Positions 1-5,644 of a stretch of 6,095 nt of DNA are shown here, in pieces. The DNA comes from Eubacteriales bacterium. Its GTDB lineage: Bacteria > Bacillota > Clostridia > Christensenellales > UMGS416. Under the pieces are notes generated by a model, which was not told where the DNA came from, made no database searches, and worked only from the letters and a program-made list of their open reading frames with translations. Each line of letters begins with the position of its first letter. Positions within the stretch are counted from its first letter, which is position 1. The position numbers and the translations under genes are program-made. Where the stretch lies: contig JAQVWW010000091.1 in assembly GCA_028709505.1 (NCBI GenBank), positions 1 to 6,095 on the forward strand, written 5' to 3'.

Positions 1-983
1 TTTCCGACGACGGGCCGGCCGTGGGTCAGGAAATGACGGTATTAAACGGCGATCAGCAGGTGGGCACCGCCGACGCCCAAATCAATCTGCCGCTGGCGGT
101 CAGCGCCCAGCAGGGCGTCGTCTCCACCGTATATGTCAGCGAGAATCAGAGCGTCAGCGCCGGCAAGGGACTGTTCTATTTAAAGGATAAGCCGGCTTCG
201 CTGGCCTACACGACGCTGGTGGCCCAGCGCCAGCAGGCGGCGGACACGCTCAACCAGGCCTGGGCGCTTAGAGACGCCGGCGCTATCACAGCCCCGGCCG
301 GCGGCATTGTGAGCAAGGTGAACGCCGCCGACGGCGCGTCGCTGCCCGCCGATGAAACCTATGTGGAACTCTACCACGGCGACACGCTGCAGATGGTGGT
401 CAGCATCGACGAGCTGGACATCAACAACGTCGCGCTGGAACAGGAAGCCACCGTGGAGCTGGACGCGCTGGAGGATCAGACCTTTACCGCGCAGGTGACC
501 GACATTTCCCAGGTGGGTACCGCGTCGGGCGGTGTGACGGCCTACAGCGTAACGCTGCAAATGGACGCCGCCCAGGGCATGAAGATGGGCATGAACGGCA
601 CGGCCACCATCATCGTGGAACAGCGTACCGGTGTGGTGCTGGTACCGCTGCTGGCGCTGCAGTCCTCCAAGGACGGGCAGTATGTGTGGCTTTCGGGCCA
701 GGGCAACGACGGCGAGCCGGGCATCAAGACGGCAGTGACCACCGGGATGTCCAGCGATACTTATGCCGAGGTGCTCACGGGCCTGTCGGCCGGCGATGCG
801 GTGGTGGTAGTGCGCACCGCGTCCTCGTCTGATGTCGGCGGCATGTTCGGCGGCATGGGCGGCATGGGCGGCTTTACCGCCCCAGAGGGTGGCTTTACCG
901 CCCCCGAGGGCGGCGGGTTTTCGCGCGAAGGCAACGGCTTTAGCGGCGGCGGCGCGCAGCGGCCTTCGGGCGGCGGGCAGTAG
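1..983 (+). CDS. ABC exporter periplasmic-adaptor-type (HlyD/MacA/YknX-like) membrane fusion protein, 5'-truncated
   Basis: The reading frame is open from base 3 to the TAG at 981-983, so 326 residues are visible and the N-terminus, with its membrane anchor, lies outside the window. The GTG at 21 is in frame but has no ribosome site and codons before it are open, so it is not taken as the start. Numbering from that GTG, residues 28-56 look like one half of a biotinyl/lipoyl barrel (GVVSTVYVSENQSVSAGKG), 57-85 a short helical hairpin, and 87-111 the second half (ITAPAGGIVSKV). Then follow a beta-barrel (about 120-200) and a membrane-proximal domain (about 203-265, VVLVPLLAL). The last 49 residues (base 834 on) are a Gly/Met-rich tail. 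Adaptors of this family join an ABC exporter on the outer membrane face. The ATPase starts 14 bases downstream, so this is the first visible gene of an exporter operon. The family is clear; the exported substrate is unknown. Confidence 0.9.
   Translation, partial: SDDGPAVGQEMTVLNGDQQVGTADAQINLPLAVSAQQGVVSTVYVSENQSVSAGKGLFYLKDKPASLAYTTLVAQRQQAADTLNQAWALRDAGAITAPAGGIVSKVNAADGASLPADETYVELYHGDTLQMVVSIDELDINNVALEQEATVELDALEDQTFTAQVTDISQVGTASGGVTAYSVTLQMDAAQGMKMGMNGTATIIVEQRTGVVLVPLLALQSSKDGQYVWLSGQGNDGEPGIKTAVTTGMSSDTYAEVLTGLSAGDAVVVVRTASSSDVGGMFGGMGGMGGFTAPEGGFTAPEGGGFSREGNGFSGGGAQRPSGGGQ
870..911 (+). repeat. 21-bp tandem duplication inside the adaptor tail
   Basis: Bases 870-890 and 891-911 are two adjacent 21-bp units that differ at only a few positions, and each encodes GGFTAPE. 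They lie in frame, so copy-number change would lengthen or shorten the Gly-rich tail without breaking the gene. Just before them, GGCGGCATG-type units (about 837-869) encode GGMFGGMGGMGG. This is a low-complexity coding repeat, not a mobile element. Confidence 0.8.
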
Positions 984-997
984 GCGAGGATAAGCAT

Positions 998-1675
998 ATG
1001 ATCCGCATGAGCAACATTGTCAAAAAATACGTCATGGGCGACGAGGAGATTTACGCGCTGGACCACGTCTCGTTCCGTGTCAAGCCCGGCGAGTTCGTAG
1101 CCATTACCGGGCCGTCGGGCAGCGGGAAATCCACGCTGATGAACATCATCGGCTGCCTGGATATCGCCCAAGAGGGCGAATACTTTCTCAACGGTCAGCC
1201 GGTGGAAAGCTACGACCAGCGTCAGCTTGCCCGTATCCGCAACCAGAACATCGGCTTTATCTTTCAGGGCTATAACCTGCTGCCCAAGCTCAATGCGCTG
1301 GAAAACGTGGAGCTGCCGCTGGTGTATCAAAACATACGCGCCGGCGAGCGCCGACGCCGGGCCATGGAGGCGCTGGAGCAGGTGGGTTTAAAGGGGCGCA
1401 TACGGCACCGCCCCCAGGAGATGAGCGGAGGCCAGCAGCAGCGCTGCGCCATCGCCCGGGCGCTGGCGCAGCACCCGTCGCTGATCTTGGCCGACGAGCC
1501 CACCGGCAACCTGGACCAAAAGACCGGGCAGGAGATCCTTACCCTGTTTAGCCACCTACACGCCCAGGGTAACACCGTTATCCTCATCACCCACGACACC
1601 AGTGTGGCGGCGCGGGCCCAGCGCCAGATCCATATCGAGGATGGCAAGATAGACGAGAAGGAGGGCAACGGATGA
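998..1675 (+). CDS. ABC exporter ATP-binding protein (MacB/LolD/YknY type)
   Basis: This 225-residue cytoplasmic ATPase powers the permease encoded next to it. All nucleotide-binding motifs are visible: Walker A GPSGSGKST (38-46), Q-loop Q90 in FIFQGYNLLP, the ABC signature MSGGQQQR (142-149), Walker B LILADEP with catalytic E167, the D-loop GNLD (170-173) and the switch H199 (ITHD). The length and the sequence FQGYNLLP followed by ALENVELPL are typical of the MacB/LolD/FtsE subfamily, whose members work with FtsX-like permeases rather than with importers. The ATG at 998 is chosen because a purine-rich GAGGA lies just upstream (986-990) and MIRM..IVKKY is the usual N-terminus. The gene lies 14 bases after the adaptor gene and its stop overlaps the permease start. 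No key residue is missing. The function as an exporter ATPase is very likely; the substrate is not shown. Confidence 0.96.
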   Translation: MIRMSNIVKKYVMGDEEIYALDHVSFRVKPGEFVAITGPSGSGKSTLMNIIGCLDIAQEGEYFLNGQPVESYDQRQLARIRNQNIGFIFQGYNLLPKLNALENVELPLVYQNIRAGERRRRAMEALEQVGLKGRIRHRPQEMSGGQQQRCAIARALAQHPSLILADEPTGNLDQKTGQEILTLFSHLHAQGNTVILITHDTSVAARAQRQIHIEDGKIDEKEGNG

Positions 1676-2844
1676 TACTACAATCGATTAAAATGGCGTT
1701 TAAGTCCATCGCCGGCAACAAGATGCGCTCCTTTTTGACGGTGCTGGGCGTCGTCATCGGCGTGGTGGCCATCGTGATGCTCATTGCCATCGCCCAGGGC
1801 GCCAACAGCGCCGTGGCCAGCAGCATCGAGGGGCTGGGCACCAACCTGCTGACGGTCAGCGTCCGCACACAGCGGTATAATCCGGTGAGTATGGAAGGGT
1901 TATCTAAGCTGGAGCAGCAGCCGTCCATTGCCCGGGTGGCGCCGCTGGTGACCACCACCGGCACCGCCAAGGCCGGCGTCACCACGTATACCGACGGCAG
2001 CATACAGGGCACCGTTCCCGGCTATGACGAAATCCGTAACCTGGAGGTGGAGACCGGCCGGTTCCTGACGCAGCCCGATATCGACAACCGCAGCATGGTG
2101 GCGGTGCTGGGCAGCGAGGCCGCCCAGGAGCTTTTCGGCACCACCCGCGCCGTGGGCGAAAGCTTTTCCGTCAGCGGCTACACCTTCAGCGTCGTGGGCG
2201 TGCTGGCTTCCCAGGGCAGCAGCATGATGGGGTCCGGCGATAACCAGATTATCATCCCCTTTACGCTGGCCGAGCGCATCTTCTTCCAGAAGGGCATCAC
2301 CAGCTTCTACATATCGGCGGGCAGCGCCGACGACGTCACCGTCGCCGAATACGCCACCACCGACTATCTCGACGGCCTGTTCCATGACGACAGCGACGCA
2401 TACACTGTATTTAACCAGAGCAGCATGCTGGAGACGCTCAATGAGGCCACCGCGGTACTGACGACGATGCTGGGCGGCATCGCCGGCATCTCGCTGCTGG
2501 TGGGCGGCATCGGCATCATGAACATCATGCTGGTATCGGTCAGTGAGCGTACGCGCGAAATCGGCATCCGCAAAGCGGTAGGCGCCGCCCGCGGCAACAT
2601 CCTGACGCAGTTCCTCATCGAAGCGCTGGCCGTCAGCCTGTTGGGCGGGCTGCTGGGCCTGGTCATCTCCGGGGTTGGGCTGGCCGTGTTGGGGCCGCTG
2701 CTGGATATCACGCTGAGCGTATCGCCCAGCGTGGCGCTGGCCGCCATCGGCTTCTCGGTGTTCATCGGCGTCGTGTTTGGCCTGTACCCGGCCAACAAAG
2801 CGTCCAAGCTGCATCCCATCGACGCTTTGCGGTATGAAGGATAA
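1672..2844 (+). CDS. ABC exporter permease, MacB/FtsX type (YknZ-like)
   Basis: This 390-residue integral membrane protein has the four-helix layout of MacB-type permeases: TM1 at about 21-41, a large extracytoplasmic domain (about 42-262, MacB periplasmic core type), then TM2 (266-290), TM3 (316-340) and TM4 (353-373). The signature SVSERTREIGIRKAVGA (289-305) after TM2 is the conserved coupling region that contacts the ATPase, and the C-terminus YPANKASKLHPIDALRYE is the family's usual ending. Its ATG overlaps the ATPase TGA (ATGA at 1672-1675), with AAGGAGGG at 1658-1665 six bases upstream, so the two are probably translationally coupled. Known relatives (MacB, YknZ, LolC/E) act mechanically on substrates outside the membrane and export peptides, toxins or antibiotics or give protection from them. 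The gene is intact. The ATPase domain fused in proteobacterial MacB is here a separate protein. Confidence 0.95.
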   Translation: MILQSIKMAFKSIAGNKMRSFLTVLGVVIGVVAIVMLIAIAQGANSAVASSIEGLGTNLLTVSVRTQRYNPVSMEGLSKLEQQPSIARVAPLVTTTGTAKAGVTTYTDGSIQGTVPGYDEIRNLEVETGRFLTQPDIDNRSMVAVLGSEAAQELFGTTRAVGESFSVSGYTFSVVGVLASQGSSMMGSGDNQIIIPFTLAERIFFQKGITSFYISAGSADDVTVAEYATTDYLDGLFHDDSDAYTVFNQSSMLETLNEATAVLTTMLGGIAGISLLVGGIGIMNIMLVSVSERTREIGIRKAVGAARGNILTQFLIEALAVSLLGGLLGLVISGVGLAVLGPLLDITLSVSPSVALAAIGFSVFIGVVFGLYPANKASKLHPIDALRYEG

Positions 2845-3046
2845 ACGCACGAAAGCATAAAATAGGCAGCGCGCCTTCCTCGGCAAAGCGCGCCGAAAAC
2901 AAACGGGAACCGGCAAAGGATTGCCGGTTCCCGTTTGCTTCATGCGCATCAGGGGGCGCTTTTGACGCCGGAGAAGGAGGGGAAAAGGGACGCTCTGCCC
3001 GGTACCGCCGGCCTCGCCGGTATCTCCGGCGTAAATGGGCGGTGCG
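2845..3046. other. Convergent intergenic region
   Basis: This 202-base stretch separates the exporter operon from the XRE gene. Apart from the strong 2900-2937 hairpin it holds a GC-rich self-complementary pair (GCGCGC at 2869-2874 and 2888-2893) and a 6-bp stem with a 5-base loop (3015-3020 and 3026-3031) just beyond the XRE stop. Neither of the smaller structures has a T-tract. The only open frames here are short, lack a ribosome site and resemble no family I recognise, so no gene is called. Confidence 0.6.
2900..2937. terminator. Strong hairpin terminator, probably bidirectional
   Basis: Bases 2900-2916 and 2921-2937 are perfect 17-bp inverse complements around an AGGA loop, with a GC-rich core. 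It lies 55 bases after the permease stop and 110 bases beyond the stop of the convergent XRE gene. On the + strand the T-rich tail is short (GTTTGCTT). On the - strand the stem is followed by TTTTC. The structure fits termination of the exporter operon and of readthrough from the opposite side. Confidence 0.8.
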
Positions 3047-3289
3047 TTACTCGTCAAACTCCAAAAACTTTGCCGGCGGCACGTGGAACAGATCGGCCAC
3101 GGCAAACAACGTTTTGAGCGATATGGGCTGCACAAACGTGGGCGTCTCCACCTGGGACAGATAGCCGGGGCTTAAGCCAACGCGCTCGGCCAGCTGCTCC
3201 TGCGTCATGCCGTGCAGCTTGCGATAGTAGGCAATCTTCAGGCCTATCCGGATATAGCGCCGGTCGTTGGCGCTGTGGGTTGGCAACAT
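3047..3289 (-). CDS. Small XRE-family helix-turn-helix transcriptional regulator
   Basis: This 80-residue protein is essentially a single Cro/C1-type DNA-binding domain. Residues 14-70 cover the five-helix fold: IGLKIAYYRKLHGMTQEQLAERVGLS, then the recognition helix SPGYLSQVE (40-48), then ISLKTLFAVADLFHVPPAKFLE (57-77). There is no room for a separate ligand-binding or oligomerisation domain, although the N-terminal 13 residues and the acidic end (EFDE) are extra. The ATG at 3289 is supported by AGGGG at 3296-3300, six bases upstream. Such single-domain proteins usually act as dimers and often repress their own promoter. The gene is divergent from the Spo0E-like gene, and the shared intergenic region carries a direct repeat that could be its operator. 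The layout of the second half recalls SinR-type repressors, but I would not assign that name. Confidence 0.92.
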   Translation of the reverse strand: MLPTHSANDRRYIRIGLKIAYYRKLHGMTQEQLAERVGLSPGYLSQVETPTFVQPISLKTLFAVADLFHVPPAKFLEFDE

Positions 3290-3307
3290 TGTGTTCCCCT
3301 CATCAAG

Positions 3308-3351
3308 ATTCTATGGCATGTGCGGTACAAAGAGGGACATTCTATAACATG
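3308..3351. repeat. 13-bp direct repeat pair, candidate operator or divergent promoter core
   Basis: ATTCTATGGCATG (3308-3320) and ATTCTATAACATG (3339-3351) match at 11 of 13 positions and start 31 bases apart, about three turns of the helix. They lie between the divergent XRE and Spo0E-like genes. The second copy contains TATAAC on the + strand (3343-3348) and TATAGA on the - strand, both close to a -10 box, though no good -35 is visible for either direction. The repeats may therefore be regulator sites, duplicated promoter elements, or both. Confidence 0.5.
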
Positions 3352-3401
3352 GATTATTGTAGGATTTACATGCAATTTATTAAGCTATGCCTGGGAAAAA
3401 C

Positions 3402-3406
3402 GAGGG
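3402..3406 (+). promoter_or_regulatory. Ribosome binding site deciding the Spo0E-like start
   Basis: GAGGG lies four bases before the ATG at 3411. The other in-frame ATG, at 3387, is preceded by an AT-rich stretch without any purine-rich site, so the downstream start is preferred. Confidence 0.55.
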
Positions 3407-3410
3407 AAAG

Positions 3411-3593
3411 ATGCAAGATATCGATGAGCTGCATTCGCATCTGGAACGTCAGCGCCGGCGGCTTACCCGCCTGGTGGAGCGGGCGCTGCGCCAAGGCCGG
3501 GCGCTGGCGACGGATGCGGCCATCCTGGCGCAAAGCCGCAGCGTGGATAGGCTGATAAACAAGGTGACGGAACAAAGGCGCGGCGGCGCGTAA
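3411..3593 (+). CDS. Spo0E-like aspartyl-phosphate phosphatase family small protein
   Basis: The protein has 60 residues from the ATG at 3411 (68 if the ATG at 3387 were used). It is predicted to be an all-helical hairpin: a basic first helix (about 4-29, HLERQRRRLTRLVERAL), a short turn, and a second helix (about 34-54) ending in QSRSVDRLINKV. The size and the spacing of the second-helix motif match Spo0E-family phosphatases, whose signature is SQELD followed by x-LI. Here the motif reads SRSVD-R-LI (42-49), so Ser and the key Asp (D46) are kept but Gln is replaced by Arg. Known members remove phosphate from Spo0A~P and so hold back sporulation. The gene is divergent from the XRE regulator and convergent with the dehydrogenase. 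It is very Arg-rich for the family. Assignment rests on a short motif; a generic helical-hairpin protein is the alternative. Confidence 0.68.
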   Translation: MQDIDELHSHLERQRRRLTRLVERALRQGRALATDAAILAQSRSVDRLINKVTEQRRGGA

Positions 3594-3636
3594 CCCGTTG
3601 AGACGGCCGCCGCGCTCCCGACGTAAAGGAGGCGGC

Positions 3637-4725
3637 CTATTGGAAATACGCGTCAAAATCCAGCCGCAGTTCGCCGGCGATGAGCCGCAGCTCGGCTGCC
3701 GTGCGCTGCTGCACCGGGATGCCGTCACGCAGCTTTTCCTGGCGGGAAGCCCATGCCTTTTCGCCGTGCGTATAGATGCGCGGCTGGCCCGGCGCCTTGG
3801 CGCTGTGGCGCAGCTCATCCAGCAGCTGCGACGCGTGGGCGCGCTGGGTGGCCTTGTCGCCGAAGATGCCGTAGTCGACGGCGGCAAAAAAATGCGACGT
3901 ATGTTCGCCGTCGGCTTGCTTTAAATGCGGCGACGTGCACCCGCCCGACAGGATGCCGGTGCAGATATCCACGATAATACCCAGGCCGTAGCCTTTGTGC
4001 CCGCCGTGCTCTTCACCCAGGCCGCCCAGCGGCAGCAGCCCGCCGGGCCGGCCGGCGCGGATGTTGCTTATGACGGCGGCGGCGTCGCGGGTCTCGGCGC
4101 CATCGGCGCCCACCGCCCATTCGCGGGGCAGCGGGTGGTTCTGCTTCTGATAGACCTCCATCTTGCCCAGCGGCACCACCGTTGTGGCGGCATCGTACCA
4201 AAAGGGCACCGGATCGGCGGGCATGGCAAAGGCGATGGGATTGGTGCCCAGCATGGGCTGCGCGCCAAACGTGGGCACGGCAATGGATTCGCTGTTGGTC
4301 AGGCAGATACCCAGCATGTCCTCTTCCAGCGCCAGCAGCGGATAATACCCGGCGATGCCGTAATGGGTGGAGTTGCGCACCGCCACCATGCCGATGCCGG
4401 TGACGCGGGCCTTTTCGATGGCCAGCCGCATGGCCTGCACGCCGGCGATTTGCCCCATGGCCCGCCGCGCGTCGATTACCGCCGACACCGGCGTGTCCCA
4501 CACCACTTCGGGGCGGGTGTCCGGGTCCACCTCACGGTTTTTCAGGCTCTTGTGGTAGCGGATAAGCCGCTGCACGCCGTGGGATTCGATGCCGAACAGG
4601 TCGGCGCAAAGCAGCACGTCGGCTATGACAGCGCTGTTCTGCGGCGAAAAGCCGTGGCTTTGGAACATGTCCTGCGCGTAGCGCTGCAAGCCCGGATAGG
4701 GCAGATATTCATAAAGCAAGATCAT
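3637..4725 (-). CDS. LDH2-family NAD(P)-dependent oxidoreductase (malate / L-lactate / ureidoglycolate dehydrogenase type)
   Basis: This 362-residue cytosolic enzyme belongs to the LDH2/MDH2 family, which interconverts 2-hydroxy and 2-oxo acids with NAD(P) and has a fold unlike the classical Rossmann lactate dehydrogenases. Visible family marks are ADLFGIESHGVQRL (41-54, with H49), VRNSTHYGIAGYY (116-128, where H121 is in the position of the catalytic His), GTNPIAFAMP (160-169), and PGGLLPLGG with EEHGGHKGYGLGIIVDICTGILSGG (227-262). Length is normal and nothing is missing. Family members differ in substrate (malate, sulfolactate, ureidoglycolate, 2,3-diketogulonate, delta-1-piperideine-2-carboxylate), so the exact reaction cannot be read from sequence. 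It follows the amidohydrolase by 29 bases and is almost certainly co-transcribed with it. The open frame continues upstream to 5025 inside the amidohydrolase gene, but that part is a shadow. The start may instead be the TTG at 4719. Confidence 0.93.
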   Translation of the reverse strand: MILLYEYLPYPGLQRYAQDMFQSHGFSPQNSAVIADVLLCADLFGIESHGVQRLIRYHKSLKNREVDPDTRPEVVWDTPVSAVIDARRAMGQIAGVQAMRLAIEKARVTGIGMVAVRNSTHYGIAGYYPLLALEEDMLGICLTNSESIAVPTFGAQPMLGTNPIAFAMPADPVPFWYDAATTVVPLGKMEVYQKQNHPLPREWAVGADGAETRDAAAVISNIRAGRPGGLLPLGGLGEEHGGHKGYGLGIIVDICTGILSGGCTSPHLKQADGEHTSHFFAAVDYGIFGDKATQRAHASQLLDELRHSAKAPGQPRIYTHGEKAWASRQEKLRDGIPVQQRTAAELRLIAGELRLDFDAYFQ

Positions 4726-4726
4726 T

Positions 4727-4731
4727 CCTCC
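4727..4731 (-). promoter_or_regulatory. Ribosome binding site of the dehydrogenase gene, start ambiguous
   Basis: Read on the - strand, GAGGGAGGA runs directly into the ATG at 4725. The best core, GGAGG (4731-4727), is only one base from this ATG but seven bases from an in-frame TTG at 4719-4717. The upstream GAGGG (4734-4730) is four bases from the ATG, a spacing also seen at two other genes here. Either start is possible; they differ by two residues. Confidence 0.55.
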
Positions 4732-4754
4732 CTCGTAACCGGAAATGGATGGAG

Positions 4755-5582
4755 CTAGCCGGGAAAGCCGCGCTTGCGCAGCGCCGGGCCAAACGCGGTG
4801 CCCCGGGCGATGGGCGGCGCAACGGGAACCTGCGCCATCCGCCAGCAGGCGGCGTCCTCGCCGAAGGGCAGCACCGCAAGATTCTGCGCGCCCGGCCCCA
4901 TGGCGATGGAGTTGCCGATGCACGACCAGCCCTGCCAGGCGCCCTGGGTGACGGCCCCCACGTTGCTGACACCCACCACGCTTACGTCGTACAGCCGGCA
5001 GAGCTGGCCGTAGGGGACAAACCACTCTTCGCCGTAGGTGAGCCGGCTATTGTTGGGCGGCACCGCCCAGGCCGACGGCGATAGGATCAGCTGCGCCCCC
5101 ATGCGGCACAGGCTGTGGCCCAGCGCCAGCGAGTCCTCCAAATTATCGGCGCAGATGGCAAGACCGACGCGGCCCAGCGGCGTATCCACTACGCCCAGAC
5201 GATCGCCCACGCTGTACATGCCCTCCACGTCGGTTAAGATGTTGATTTTACGGTGCTTTAGCAGTATTTCACCGTGCGGGTCCAGCAGCACCGCGGCGTT
5301 GTATATCCGGTCGCCGTCACGCTCGGTTAAGCCGGCGGCCAGGTACAGGCCGTATTCCCGCGCCCAGCGGCTTAAGATGTCGCTGCGCGGGCCGGGAATG
5401 GGCAGCGCATCCTGTCCGGCGGCGGGATAAGCCCAGCCTAAGTCGAAGCACTCGGGCAGCACGGCAATCTGCGCGCCGGCGGCGGCAGCCTCGCCCAGCA
5501 GCGTCTTTGCCCGGGAAAAGTTATCTTCCCACCGGCCGTATTCCACCAGGGTCTGTATCATCGCTATGGAGACGGTTTGCAT
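4755..5582 (-). CDS. Carbon-nitrogen hydrolase (nitrilase superfamily amidohydrolase)
   Basis: This 275-residue enzyme has the Glu-Lys-Cys triad of the nitrilase superfamily: E44 in AVLPECFD, K112 in LKHRKIN, and nucleophile C144 in GLAICADNLED. The start MQTVSIAMIQT, the GLTERDGDRIYNAAVLLDPHGEIL stretch (84-107) and SPSAWAVP (168-175) are usual for amidase or carbamoylase branches; it lacks the long C-terminus of true nitrilases. Members hydrolyse amides, N-carbamoyl compounds or omega-amides such as 2-oxoglutaramate and 2-oxosuccinamate, releasing ammonia. The ATG at 5582 is fixed by a perfect AGGAGGT (5593-5587) four bases upstream. The gene has its own extended -10 promoter, follows an AraC-type regulator, and is followed 29 bases later by the LDH2-type dehydrogenase, which suggests a joint pathway giving a 2-oxo or 2-hydroxy acid. 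All catalytic residues are present; the substrate is unknown. Confidence 0.93.
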   Translation of the reverse strand: MQTVSIAMIQTLVEYGRWEDNFSRAKTLLGEAAAAGAQIAVLPECFDLGWAYPAAGQDALPIPGPRSDILSRWAREYGLYLAAGLTERDGDRIYNAAVLLDPHGEILLKHRKINILTDVEGMYSVGDRLGVVDTPLGRVGLAICADNLEDSLALGHSLCRMGAQLILSPSAWAVPPNNSRLTYGEEWFVPYGQLCRLYDVSVVGVSNVGAVTQGAWQGWSCIGNSIAMGPGAQNLAVLPFGEDAACWRMAQVPVAPPIARGTAFGPALRKRGFPG

Positions 5583-5613
5583 GGCGACCTCCTAATATTG
5601 GGATTTTGCCATG

Positions 5614-5622
5614 AGTATAGCA
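5614..5622 (-). promoter_or_regulatory. Extended -10 promoter for the amidohydrolase-dehydrogenase operon
   Basis: On the - strand bases 5622-5614 read TGCTATACT, an extended -10 (TGn plus TATACT, 5 of 6 to TATAAT). A hexamer at -35 is poor, as is common for extended -10 or activator-dependent promoters. Predicted transcription would start near 5607, leaving about 25 bases of leader that include the AGGAGGT ribosome site at 5593-5587. The site lies in the 62-base gap after the AraC-family gene, so that regulator is a likely activator. Confidence 0.6.
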
Positions 5623-5644
5623 CGGTTTTGGGCGGCGGAAAAGC

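Noticed and set aside
21..23. GTG as start of the adaptor gene
   Set aside because: The frame is open before it to the window edge, there is no ribosome site, and the membrane anchor expected in this family would be missing.
2935..3117. 60-codon + strand frame after the terminator
   Set aside because: It starts inside the right arm of the hairpin, overlaps the end of the XRE gene antisense and has no ribosome site or family resemblance.
1900..3135. 411-codon open frame on the - strand
   Set aside because: It lies antisense to the permease gene and runs across the terminator hairpin into the XRE gene. Its translation is His/Gln/Gly-rich low-complexity sequence typical of a GC-rich shadow frame, with no recognisable domain.
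3605..3637. 7-bp GC inverted repeat (GGCCGCC / GGCGGCC) between the convergent Spo0E-like and dehydrogenase genes
   Set aside because: The loop is 19 bases, there is no T-tract on either strand, and it overlaps the dehydrogenase stop codon. In DNA this rich in GC it may be chance, so it is not called a terminator.
3366..3887. 173-codon - strand frame across the Spo0E-like gene and the dehydrogenase end
   Set aside because: It overlaps the dehydrogenase in another frame, crosses the convergent gap and shows an Arg/Ala/Ser-rich shadow composition.
3925..4758. 277-codon + strand frame
   Set aside because: It is antisense to the dehydrogenase and its translation is compositionally biased (His, Gly, Ala, Val) with no family resemblance.
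4726..5025. 100-codon N-terminal extension of the dehydrogenase frame
   Set aside because: It overlaps the amidohydrolase coding sequence in another frame, and its translation is Arg/Gly/Ala-rich. The ribosome site and family N-terminus place the start at 4725 or 4719.
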